From the NCBI GenBank assembly GCA_023105745.1, contig JALGQZ010000006.1, positions 65,082,316-65,146,315 on the forward strand: a stretch of 64,000 bases of DNA. The letters run 5' to 3'. The notes under the pieces were generated by a model. That model searched no databases. It saw only the letters and a list, made by a program, of their open reading frames with translations, and was not told where the DNA came from. Position numbers and translations under genes: made by a program. Positions 33,316-45,200 of this stretch are shown here, piece by piece. Positions within the stretch are counted from its first letter, which is position 1, and each line of letters opens with the position of its first letter. Source of the DNA: Austropuccinia psidii (Eukaryota; Basidiomycota; Pucciniomycetes; Pucciniales; Sphaerophragmiaceae).

Positions 33316-35136
33316 TGTGAGCCTTAGAGGTATTTTCATATACCCAAAAGACCACAAAAGATAAATTAAGATATAAATATAAATAAAATAAGTTTATTTA
33401 TATTATAAAAATAAAAATTTAAAATATAAATACAAATTCATATTTAAAAATCAAACTCAATTATAATTTAAAAATAAAATTACAATAAAATTTAAAATTA
33501 TGAAAATTCATTTTTACTTGTAAAAATGATGTAAAAATGAATTTTTAATAAAAATTATGAAATTAAAATATTTTTGGAAAAAATTTATATAAAATATATT
33601 ATAACTTTTTATCCAATAAATAAACATATAAGAATTATTTCACCATTTGATTCCTCATAAAAATTAGGTGGGGTCACCTCTGAGTGAAATTTTTGTAACT
33701 CAACTCTAAATAAGCTTAAATTAAGTTTTTAGTATTTTCAATATAAAAATTGAAAATCCTCAAAACTTTAATTTAATTCACACCACATGTGGTGTCAACC
33801 ATCAATTTTTGTGTTAAAATTGAGGTGTTGTGTTGAGTTTAGAAGTTATGAGGAATTGAAGTATTTTCAATTGAATTCAATTGAAATATCAAAATGTGCC
33901 CGTGTATTAAATAAGTGAGCTTTGATTTACATATGAGGTATCAATTATTACTGTATTGTAATTTACAAATCAATTGAACTACATATGTAAATTACAAGTA
34001 TAATACATGATGAGGAATTAAAGGAAAAAATAAATTGGAAAGATTAAAATTGGGGGGAAAAGGAACTCTAGCTCTAAGGGGGAGCCACCCCCCAAAATCC
34101 TTGCTGACTGGCGTGGGATGTCAAAATCCACGCAAACGTTCATTACTTTTGGCCTGGAATTGAGTCACAGGGTCTGTGACTCAATTAATGATGAGGTTTT
34201 GATACCAACCAGGGTGGTTTTAACTGCTTCCAAGAGGTTAAACTACCCTTAAGTTGAAACAATGTTAGTAAAAACAGTTTTAACTGGTTTTTACGCCTCT
34301 TACACACATTCTGGCGTGTTTTGAAAGCTCTAGACCAGGTATTGCTATAGTAATGGCTGATTTAAGGGTCTAAAATGGGTAAAAATGGCTTAAACCAGCC
34401 CTTTTTGGTCTAAACCAGGGTTCAATGATGCCATAATTGGCTTTTCTGTTGTCAGACTGTTTTTCACGACTGACAAGAGTAAATTTTACTTTTAGAGTAA
34501 GAAAATTGATGGCTATAAAAGAATGTCTTCTTTGCCCCACTTTTCTCTTCATGTTAGAATCTTTTCCTTTTATAATTAGTTTAAACACTGTTAAACCAAT
34601 CAATAGAAGATTCCAACCACCTTTCTTAAATCATTTTAAACCTGTTAACCACGTGAAAAAATAATTATAATCATTGTTTGTAACTCTTATAATCATTTTT
34701 ACCCCTGAACCACCCCAAAAGTGAATTAAAGCATCTTTCATCACTGTTAACTTTGTCACTTTGTTTCCAAATTCACTCTGGTCACTTTTGGGCGTGTTTT
34801 CTCTTTAATATTCTTTTTAAAGACTTTTCTCTTTAATTAAGTGCTTGCAGTTCTTTGCTCAATTAATTCCAATTGAAATTGCTCTTGAAGAAATTTCTTT
34901 TGTAGCCTTAAATATATCTAGTAGAGTATTTTTAGATAAATTTTTATTGTTGGTAAAACAATAAATTTTTATAATATTATTGTTTTATACTAATAAAGCT
35001 ATAAACAATAAAATTTGTGTGTTTTCTGGTAAAAAAAATATTTCTTACTATTTTTAATTGATTTTTACCTTATACAAATTTTGAGGACAGGAAAAGTACT
35101 TGATTTTGAATCAAAGTTTCATATCCACACCTTACA
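33316..35136 (+). mobile_element. Solo LTR F1 inserted in the copia RT/RNase H region
   Basis: An 1821-bp LTR in the orientation TGTGAGCC...CCTTACA. A perfect 5-bp target duplication, GCCCC, lies at 33311-33315 and 35137-35141. It is a close inverted copy of the LTR at 60965-62757. It contains a perfect 13-bp hairpin with two TGAGTCA motifs (34158-34186). No internal region remains. The open frame on its minus strand (34370-34603) is also found in F2 but has changed at several amino acids, so it is unlikely to be coding. Confidence 0.93.
34158..34186. repeat. Perfect 13-bp hairpin with paired TGAGTCA motifs in LTR F1
   Basis: AATTGAGTCACAG, loop GGT, CTGTGACTCAATT. The same stem occurs in F2 at 61886-61914. 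Confidence 0.9.
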
Positions 35137-36498
35137 GCCCCCTACGGATCTTCTGTTGATCAGTGAATTTCCCCAGTCAGCATCAGAATGGGAAATGATG
35201 TTGCACTTTCCCTTGTTGTGATGATTGAGAGTTTTTTCTTTAGTGCGATACAGATATCATAGTACTTGTAAGCTAGCCAGCCAGTGCTTGAGACTGGGTC
35301 ATTCAAGAAATTGGGAGAGATGGCTGATTGCAAAGGTGATATCCGGTCTGGTGTTTGTGCTGATGTAGTTGAGTGCTCCTATGATGCTCCTGTAGTTTAA
35401 GTCCAATTTTTGGAATGTCTCTATTTCACTTTCAGAGGCCTTCATAAGCTGTAGACCGGGTTTCAGAGGTGTGTTGACAGGCGCAAATTTTGTGATTCCA
35501 AAATTTTTGGCAATGTTCTTTGTGTAGTGTTCTTGCAAAAGTGAAAGACCGGCTTGGTTATGTAATATTTTTATTCCAAGGAGAAAATTTGCCTTACCCA
35601 GATCTTTTATGTCAAATTTTCCTTGGATTTCTTCTTTGAAAGATTTGATGTCAGGTCCAAAGATTGCCAAGTTGTCTACATGGACGTAGATCCAGATAGG
35701 GTAGGATCCCCCCCTGTAGAAGACACAGGAATCTGAAAATGCATGCACAAAACCTACTGAGACTAACCATTTCGCCAGGTGGTTGTACCAAGCCAGAGGA
35801 ACCTGCTTCAAGCTGTATATTGCTTTGTCAAGATGCAGAACCTTTGCTACTGGTATACCTATGCCTTCTGGTGCAGAGAAACAAATATTTTCATTCAGCG
35901 GAGCATTGAGAAATGCACTTGTCACATCCATTTGGTGGAACCCAATATTGTTGACTGGGCATTTGAGATGAGTGCACATAATGAGCTGATTTGGCCCATG
36001 GGAGAGAAAGTTTGTGAGCAATCCAGCCATTGGATTTGATGAAAGCCTTGTGCTCAATTACTTGTTTCTGGTTGTCTTCTTTTACCTTGAATACCCAAGT
36101 GCAGGTGATTGGATGGTCTTCAGGCGTTCTGTCTCTAATTGTCCAGACCTTTAACTTTTTCCTGTTGTCTAATTCCTTTGAGATTTCTTCTTCCCATTTG
36201 TTGCTATCTTTACTTTTGATGGCCTGTTGGTAGTTATTTGGAATTATGATTTCTTCAACAGTTTGATGTGCTCTTCTTCAGTAGGGTAATATGTTTTCCT
36301 CAGATACATCTCCTGTGATGAGGGTTGGATGTCTTGGACCAATTACCCTGATTCTTCTCTGGGGTATTTCTTCCATAGCATCATGGAGCTCATCTTCCCA
36401 TTCACTACAGGAGTCATCTTTGTCAGCAAAATTTCTAATAGATTCAGTATGGGGATTGAGCAGATTTAGAGAGATCAGATTATGTAATTTCGTGGAGT
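35137..36498 (-). pseudogene. Element E reverse transcriptase
   Basis: The main frame (36057-35299) reads FHQMDVTSAFLNAPLNENI, a copia RT hallmark, then AIYSLKQVPLAWY, then the active-site region IYVHVDNLAIFG. The second aspartate of the expected VDD is asparagine (HVDN, 35671-35682). Downstream blocks include FLLGIKI, YRSIIGALNYI and TRPDITFAISHLS. A frame break lies near 36030-36060, and the N-terminal part up to 36498 holds stops. The reading continues into the LTR F1 insertion site at 35137. Confidence 0.9.
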
Positions 36499-37770
36499 TT
36501 AGAGGTGGAAGTAGGTTTCATTGAGCTTTACATGCCTGCTAATTACAACTTGCTTGTCTTGCAGCCTCAGAATCCTGTATGCTGAGGCATGATTTTCATA
36601 GACTAACATAATTCCTTCCCACATGATCAATTCAAATTTTGATTGTCTTTTCATTGGGGGTATTCTCACCCAAGCTTTACATCCAAAAGTTTTCAGGTTC
36701 AATACTGGCAGCTTTTGGTTAAACCATTTTTTGTACAGAGAGACTTTGTCACGTTTTGGAGCCACATTTAGTAGAAAAGTGGCGGTAGATGTTGCCTCAG
36801 CCCAGAACTGGTCAGTTAGTTTTGTTTGTAGCATTAGACATCTAGCCTTCTCTAATATCAATATGTTACCTCTTTTGGCTATTCCATTATGTTCCGGAGT
36901 GTAGGGTGGACTGATAGAGTGCTCAAATCCTTCTATTCTTGCGCACTCTTTGAAACAATTGTTGACGAATTCACCTCCCCCATCTGACAAAATATTTATA
37001 ATTTTTCTTTGGTGGAAGTTTTCTGACCACACCTTGTACTCTCTAAAAGCAGCAAAAGTCTCTTCTTTTTGCTTTAAGAACTTAGTGGTAGTGTAGCCTG
37101 TGAATTGATCTATTAGTATCAGAAAATATTTGGTTCCTGATAGTGATTGAGTATGCATTGGTCCGCATACATCCATGTGGACAACTTGAAGAGCATGCAA
37201 GGTAGTTTGAAACAAGTGGGAGAAAGGGATACCAGTCAGCTTACCCTTAACACACTCATTGCAAACCTCCCCCGCAGCTTTGTACATTGGTATAATAGCT
37301 TTAGCTGCCTTGTTGTTCAGGTGGCCTAATCTTTGATGCAATAGGAAATTTCTTGTTGAGAAGCACTTCATACCCAGATTTACTTTTGTTTCTAGTACTT
37401 TGCTTCTTGTTGGGCATAGGAACAAAGGAGCTGTCGCATTGTTTAGAAATACACTCACGTTTTTACCAGTTGAATTAATAGTTATTTGTGATGCGAGTTG
37501 AGATAGAAGAACAAGATTGGTATTTAATTTTGGTATGTATAACCAGTTTTTTAGTGTCCAGCATACTCCATTTCGGTCAATAAGCTTTGCAGTACCTTTT
37601 CCAATTGCAGTGAAAGAAGAGGAATCACAGCCCGTGGAGATGGTGGAGCTGTTTATTTTATTGAGAGACAAAAAGAAACTTTTGTCGTTGAAGATGTGGT
37701 CAGAGGCACCTGTATCTAGAACTACATTTAAGACAGCACCTTGTATTGTGTCTTTGTCTGTGGTAAGCAA
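36499..37770 (-). pseudogene. Element E protease and integrase, open for 423 codons
   Basis: A single long frame. Near residue 19 it has the protease motif DTGAS (37702-37716). In the middle it has the pre-integrase zinc region HQRLGHLNNKA...CNECVKGK. Integrase follows with VVHMDVCGPM (first D), SDGGGEF (second D) and YTPEHNGIAKR. The last block normally reads A-E-R, and the glutamate is the third catalytic acid; here it is lysine (36871-36879). The frame has stayed open although the enzyme should be inactive. It belongs to one polyprotein with the gag and RT beside it. Confidence 0.9.
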
Positions 37771-38579
37771 TGCTCAAGCAAAGGTATAGTTTGTCTTAGC
37801 ATCCTTTTGGTATCTGCCCGGGCGCTTTTCATGATGCAGTTGCCAACATCTTTCTGGTGGGTGGCTGGCCAGTGGATTGTGACGGCCATTACTGCAGTAG
37901 TGAATGGTTTTTGACCTGAATGTTTCCCTGTTCAGCGCCATTCTACTGTCTATATTAGTTTTGACAGAAGATTTTAGAGCCTCTTCTTTTAGTGCTGTAT
38001 CATGTAGGAGATTGAGAATTGCATCTGGACTCCTTTGAGTTTCAGTATTGAGGATGACTTTCTCAATTAGACTATTGAAATTGTTGGGAAGTTTGGTGAG
38101 TATAGCAAATGCGAGTGTTTTTGTGCCAACTTTGATCCCAACTTTTTTTATTTTGTTTAGACTTTGCCTTAGTTCAGAGATGAATGATCATAGATTCCCA
38201 TTGTAAGCAATCTTTGAGAATCTTCTCCAGATCCTTGATTGGCTATTGAAAGTGGATGAGGCAAAGAAATTAGTTAGTTTACTCCATAAGAGATAAGTGT
38301 TTTCCATTTCTTCATCACCAACAACTATCTTGGCAAATGTGCTGGAGTCAAGACTATTGGTGATGATATTTCACTCTTCAATGTTGGCATCTATGATTTT
38401 GTTATCCGCTTCTGAAGGATGAGTTTCTGAAGATAGTGATGGAATAGTTTCTTCAATGCAGTGGATGTAAAGTTTCTTTTGCCGTAGTAACCCAATTGTC
38501 CGTCTTCTCCACTCTGGAAGTTTTTCTCTGTTAGAATGGGAAGAGGTCATTTGTGTTTGGTTTCGGTATTGTTAGCCAT
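37771..38579 (-). pseudogene. Element E gag remnant
   Basis: The likely start at 38579 reads MANNTETKHK and then meets a stop. Further pieces fit a UBN2-like copia gag only weakly: a helical region is readable around 38100-38300, and a basic, histidine- and cysteine-containing stretch near 37800-37900 may be the zinc-knuckle area. The assignment rests mainly on position, between the 5' LTR and protease. Confidence 0.6.
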
Positions 38580-38633
38580 GATAATGAGTAAATTGCCCTT
38601 TAGTTGGGAGGAAAGAGATTGAGACTGTAAATA

Positions 38634-39242
38634 TGTTAAAATTTTGACATAAAACTAAATATATATTTCAATAACAACATAACTCAGTGAGATTATAGTA
38701 AAGCTAAATACCTAAAGGAAAAGTGATTAATATGAACAATAGATAATAGTTGGCTAAGAAAAACATGCAAAATGGAACAACCTATGCTCAAGACAAGAGG
38801 ATTAGTGAAATAGAAATGGTACTACAAAGAGAGAAATATTGCACATTGATAGTGGAGATATGATAGTATATGAAGACTGTTTGAAGATGAGATTCAAATA
38901 GTATGATAATTATTTTTAGAGAAAAAGATTGAGATTTAAGTAAGAATGTTTTTCTGAAGAAAAGAGAAATGAGATTGGAAAGAAAGGAATGGTTTAAGCA
39001 CTGATGATCAAAATGGAGAGAGAGAGAGAGAAATAAAGAAATAAAGAAAGGAGGGTGAGATTGTGGAGTGAGTGGATAACTGGTTTTAGTGGATTTGATG
39101 GTAGCCGTAGGTTGTTAGGCTAGAGATTGCGAGGTAATGAGGGTCAAGAGGAGGTTGGAATTAGTGGTTAGGTTAAAAATAATTTTATTTGAAAGAGTGG
39201 AACCTTCTGATGGAGGGTTCTGGTTTGTTATAAATTTCAACA
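38634..39242 (-). repeat. Right (5') LTR of element E
   Basis: A 609-bp direct repeat of 32261-32869 with only scattered differences, including the same (GA)n run at about 39015-39030. It is followed by the GCTAG duplication. Confidence 0.92.
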
Positions 39243-39247
39243 GCTAG

Positions 39248-42200
39248 CATAATATCCACTGATGATTAATGAGTGATATTAATATCAAGTTTAATAATAT
39301 CTAGAAAGCTATCACTTTTGACTTAACAATATATATATATGTACATATATATTCACTTTCTCATGGACAAATTCTTTTCAAAAAGGAAAGAAGGCTCACA
39401 TAATATGAAAGTATTTTGGGAAGCCAATAAGATAAACATTTAAAATGTCAAACAATACTTTGCAATACTTCAAGGAGGTTTAATTGGTCACATATATATA
39501 GAAATAATTCATCAGTCTTAGTAAATGAGATATCAATGTCCAGAAATTACCTCAAAATGAAGAGTTTACATATGAATGTGAATGGAATATACTTAACAAT
39601 ATACAAAACTGTTTCATAATTTCATGATATCCATTGTTAAAAAAAAGGGGTTGTAAATGCTATATATATGGAAGAACTTTCACATATAGCAAGAATCAAA
39701 ATTTCCATTTGTAAATATTTGAAGAAGTTTCTGTGAGATGTGTTAAAAATAAGAATGGAAAGATAAATATATCTCCAATTAGTTTCTATCTAGATTCATA
39801 AATTTGTGACCTTGTATTCTACATCCTTACACAATTCATTTCTGTTTTGGATCATTATTATTAATGATATCAATAATTTGAGATAACTAAATGCTAATTA
39901 TTTGGTTTGTTTGAAATGTTTCTCCAGTTTCGTCAATAATTAGATGAAATTTATGAATTATGAGGTGACAATCGTCTTTCAGTTTGAGATATTTTATGGG
40001 AATATGTAGGAAAAGTTTGGGAAAATTAATTAATTATTGATAAATAAGAATGATTTTTGATTGGAAAAGTGACCCTACCCATGAAATGGCGCTGTTCAAT
40101 CAATAATAATCTATATTAATGTTTTTTTGTTTATTGAGATCAAGTGAGGAGAGGTTATTGGAAAAGAAAAATTGGTATAGCTTTATAGATTAGGAAAAGT
40201 CATTTGAAGCCAAATAAATGGCTCTTACCATCATATAACTTTCTTCATAAAGAAACTTTCCATTCAGGTTGTTCTTTCTTCATACAGTGGGATAGAGGAG
40301 CTATATGAGGTTGGAATAAATATAAAAGCTTGCCTTCTAAAACATAACAAAGATTCATTTTATTTCAATTTTAGTCGAGATTTTTGTTCAAAGCTAAACT
40401 TGGGAGTATTCTTAAATATTATTCTTTTAAAGGTTCAATTCAATCATTATACGGCTTAATTTCGACATCTTAAATAGAATATCTGATAGGATCACTATTC
40501 TCTCTAAAGGGATCTCTAGCTCTTGATTGAGATAAATTATTACTTCTTATATCAACGAATGCAATAAATCTCAAAATTTGTAAGTGATAAAATGAATTAT
40601 TCTTATTATTGCTAGGGCTTCAAGCTTGTATTTTTTCACAAAAATGAGACCACTTGAAGCCGAACCTCTAGAAATTCCATTCAGTAATTGGGAAATATAT
40701 GGATCATGTTCTCTGAAATACCCAAGCTTTTTTCTCTCAAAAAAAGCGGCCATAGCACTCAAAAAAGAGATTTGTTCACACTTGGGATGCATATTTTTAT
40801 TAATATATATTATTATCATTGTTTTCATAATTTTAATTGTCATTATTGTTATTATGAAAGACTATCCTTTTAGGGAATCTAATTATACTTGAAAAAATCT
40901 GATCAAAATATGATTAAATATATGTTATCTTTTATTGGTAATATTTCATGCTTAAGATATTTTATTAATTATTATCATATAAATCGTAAGTCCTTAATGA
41001 GACTCCCGATTTACATTTACATGAGTGAGGGAAGAAAATGGAAGTATAATCAATAAAAGTCAATATTTTGGAGAATGAAGCAAATTTATATTAAATTTAT
41101 CAATTTTCTTCTTACTAAAACCTAAAATTCCAAACTTATCAATGTAGTGACATTTTGAAAAGGGGTTCAGCTTCAAAAAGCTTACATAAAATTAGCTCAC
41201 CCAAAAAGGATAATTCAAGAAATTCAGAATAGCCTCAAAAAAATGCTTTCTGGAAAAATAAGACTTTGCAAAACTTAACCATTTGAGGAAAACTATTTGC
41301 AGAATTTCTTTTTCACTCTCTGAAAGGATTGGGAAAAGAGATAAAAGCTTAGAAAAAGATGGAAAACCCATTTTTTATCCCATTTTGAGCACACAGGAGC
41401 TTCTGGAATGAAAAAAATTAACACTTCTATGAGACGGATCTGGAAGAAAACATGAAAACGCCTTCTTAGATAAAAGAACCAGTTTAAGAAAAATCTTTAT
41501 GGTGTGAAAAGAAGGAAAAATATTGGTTTTTTATTTATGTTTGATATCATGCTTGAAGAAGTCTCTGGCATGAAGTAATAACAAAAAATGAAGAGAATAT
41601 TGGAAAAGAACAGAGGCTCTTGAAGTAAGGAGGCTTTGATTCCATATTGAATCTTCCAGGAGGCTTCCCTTATACACTATAATATTAGTTTAAATGATCG
41701 GGAATGAGACTAAGAGTGTTTAAATTTTCGAAGGGAAGATTAAATTTATAAAGAGGAGATTATCAGAGCTGAAAATATCTAATATCATTTTCGTAATTTT
41801 CAATTTTGAACAAAAAATCGTTTTTATTGAGTCAAGAGACATTGTGCTTGAGAGTCAAGAAATTTTTAAATTATTTAGATATAGCTATATTTTAGGGGTT
41901 GAAGTTTCTTCTAAGAGAGATTATTCCACGAGCGTTAGTGTGTGCTATGTGCTATGAGGTGTAAGCAAAAAAATGGCTACGGAGCTAAGAGTAAAGCTTT
42001 TTTCACCTTACTGGGATGCTGTGGACTCAGGGAAGAGGCTGATTCGACTTTCTTTGGTAGCCACAAAGATGAGAATATATTATTTTTTTTGAAATATGTT
42101 GAACAAGACATCCAAAGCTAATCAAGATCAAAAAGTATTTCTTTATCAAAGATTCATTCACCCATTTTACTCAGTGTCTGTTAAATTTTGAAGGGGATGC

Positions 42201-45200
42201 AGAATTTTCTATGAAACTAATGACTGATAAGCCCAAAAGAATTTAGATATATTATTGAATTGTCTTTGAATTAAGTTTGGTATGAGCTTTTCCCGATTTT
42301 TACGAAATATAAAATTGAGAATAATATCAAGAAAAAAGCTCATAGTACTTATTTCAAGTCCTGTCTGAGGTCAGAAGGAAAATTACTCATAATTACCACT
42401 GATGATAAATAAAGGTATTCTTTTTGCAATAAAACGAGAGAAAAAGAAGGTAATACGTTTTACTTCCACATAAAATTTATTATTTGAAATTTTTAGGGAT
42501 ATTAAGTAGAAAAAACGTGTTTTTAAAATTTCAATAAGCTAAAATGCCTTTAAACAAGGTATTAGCCAATTTCTTGATTTTATGATGAATTAGTTGGATA
42601 AAAAGATAAATATATTTTGTGATGTCCAAAAATTCATGTGGTCACTTTCAAAATGACTTCAAATTTGAAATTCATTCACAGATTAATCTTTTAATTATTG
42701 AAGAAACTATTACCCTTTGAAATAAAGCTATTTGGGCCTTCTTTTCTTGAATATATTATAGTACTTTTCATAAAAGATTTTGCATGGAAATTTTATGGTG
42801 AATACCCCTTTCGCCACCAATTCTAATGACTGACTAAATTCAGCTTTAATAGGTTTATCAAGCTCAACAGAATTTTTATTTTTGAAAACTTTCTCAGAAA
42901 TTGTAATATAGCTAAATTGGAGTTTTTATTCAATAATTTTTAAATTTATTATTGACTAAGATAGATAATTGGTATATCTATTTCTATTGGGCCTGATGGT
43001 CAATTTACTGTTTGAATTAGAATTATGACTTTCTTGGCTTTTGAAATTGAAATATTACCATTTGATTTCGGAGATAAATCCTCGCTAACCGGATGTTTTG
43101 ATGTATATTCAGAAGAAAGGTGAATGGATTACTTACCACAAAAATGTTTGATTATGGATCCCGTAATTGGTTTATTGATAAATTGATAGCCATTATTACT
43201 TGGCTTGTTGCCCTTCCTACCACAATGTTAATTTGATATAATGATTGAATTTCATGTTTTTTTTGATTTTAAGACTGGTGAGTCTAGGAATTTCTACCAA
43301 TAGAGTTATAAAGAATCTCTCCAGGATTCTCTATTTTTAATTTTTCCTCATTGATTCATTATTTGATTTTTATTCCAGAAGCCATACAAAAAATATTCCA
43401 CTCCATAAACTGTTATGACGCCAACAAATCAGTAAGATCATAATGACTTTTATAAATGAAAGGTGAAGAATTGAAAAAAAATTATTCAACTTATTAATCT
43501 TTGAGATGTTTGAGGGGAAGTTAAGGTAAAGCCTTAATAATTTTGGTGAAAGGAATGAATGATAGGGCTAACAGGAAATGAAATTATTGAAATTTATGTA
43601 GGAATATGAAGCTCTTGTTTGACAGCTAATTCACTAAGATTCCAGTTTAATTCAACCTTTATTCTCATACCTTAATAATGAATCTCTCAAGTAAATTCAA
43701 ATTATGTAGGAATGTAAATTTATATCAAAATTTCAGGTGGGGTAATCTTTATGGAATAATATTTTTCAAATAGATGCACATAAATAACTTAGGAAATACA
43801 CCCAATTTTGGTGAAAATTGCAGAATGAAATTGCAAACTAATTGACTTTAGATAAACCAATGTGGGTGAGACGATGGAAATAGCTGGTAAAAATTTTCAA
43901 AATTTGCTGTATATAATGATGATTTACTTTTAAAATATGAAAAAAATTAATTCCACCTGCATAAACTTTCACAGAAACGTATCTGTTATTTTTGAGAAAA
44001 AGGATTTTGTCATTGTCATCTTGAGCTTGAAACTGATGGATCTGCAAAGGATAAGCTTATATGTTTTATAATATTCATTGATCTCATACATTATAAGCAA
44101 GAAAATAAATTATAGCTTTTTATAAATGAAATCAGGTTTTACTTTTTAAATCTTTCCAAAAGAAGATATTTTACATTGAATATAATTTGAACTCGAAAAT
44201 CAACCTTAGAAGTATTTTAAATAGTAAAAATAGGGGTATTCACATTAGGAAATAGCAATTTTCAATTGTATTCAGATATTGATACATCCTTTATCCAAAA
44301 TATCACCTGGACTTTCAGTTTTTATTGTGAATTTTGAGATTTAAGTTATCATAAAAAAGATTTGGGCTAGGATGTTATAGATTATATAATAAGAATAGAA
44401 TGAAATATACCTTGAAAAAGTCTCTTATAGTTAATTTTATGAATGGATATATGTAAAATAATTCAACCATTGCTTTTGAAGCTCAAACTTGTTCTTCCAA
44501 TGTCTTCAAACTAAAAGAAGTATAAATGACATTTTTTCTCAATGATTATGTAAATTGATATATAAGTGCATTTTTTTCTTCAATAAGTGAAAGTATAATA
44601 TTATTTGAATCATTCTACAAAGAAATGGATCAATTTTGAGCTTAGAAGGATCTTTGAACTAATATAAATCAATTGACAGCTTAAAAAATTTATTTAATAA
44701 AATAAATCAAGATAAATTCAAGTATTTTTAAGCTTAAATCCCAAAGAATTTGACAAAAAAGTAAACAAAAAATAAAAAGAAAAAAACAGGAAATCATTTT
44801 CACCTTTATTTTGTCTATTTGAACTTTATTATTTCTACAATTTTTTCTAACTATCTTTCAAAAGCAGGTGGCTCCATTAACCAAGTGTAAGATTTTCCAT
44901 GGTAATTTTCAACACTATCACAATGCACTATGGCAGATTCTTCATAGAAATTGTATATGTCCACCAAAAATATCAAATGATAAAATATTTTCTTGATGAA
45001 TTCTTATCAATCTACAGTATAAGAAGATATTTCAAATTTCAAAACATAAATAGTGACCATATCTGCCTTCTGGAGGCTGCTACCCTTATTGTATAGGATT
45101 TCAAATGGTTCTCAAAACTATAACCGGTGGAGGACAAAAAAATCAGAAGCTAAAATATATGTATTTTGATTTAAATTTTTTATTACAACACTCATTTTTT

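Larger units (their letters stand above)
32261..39242 (-). mobile_element. Ty1/copia element E, interrupted by solo LTR F1
   Basis: An LTR retrotransposon on the minus strand. The 609-bp LTRs are 32261-32869 and 38634-39242, with ends TGTTAAAATT...TTTCAACA. A perfect 5-bp target duplication, GCTAG, lies at 32256-32260 and 39243-39247. The order from the right is LTR, gag, protease, integrase, RT, RNase H, LTR; integrase before RT is diagnostic of copia. Without the F1 insertion the element is about 5.16 kb, normal for the family. The LTRs are very similar to each other, but the coding part has several breaks and active-site changes. Confidence 0.94.

Noticed and set aside
34370..34664. Frame shared by LTR F1 (minus strand) and F2 (61498-61701, plus strand)
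   Set aside because: The two versions differ mainly by amino-acid-changing substitutions and end differently. They lie antisense in a U3-like region, so the similarity is explained by LTR homology.
40571..40892. Overlapping frames on both strands, one with a hydrophobic C-terminus
   Set aside because: The hydrophobic part comes from AT-rich ATT/ATA codons. There is no conserved motif or splice context.
41973..42092. Short frame beginning MATELRVKLFSPYW
   Set aside because: It looks protein-like but is only about 40 codons, with no usable splice donor or recognised family.
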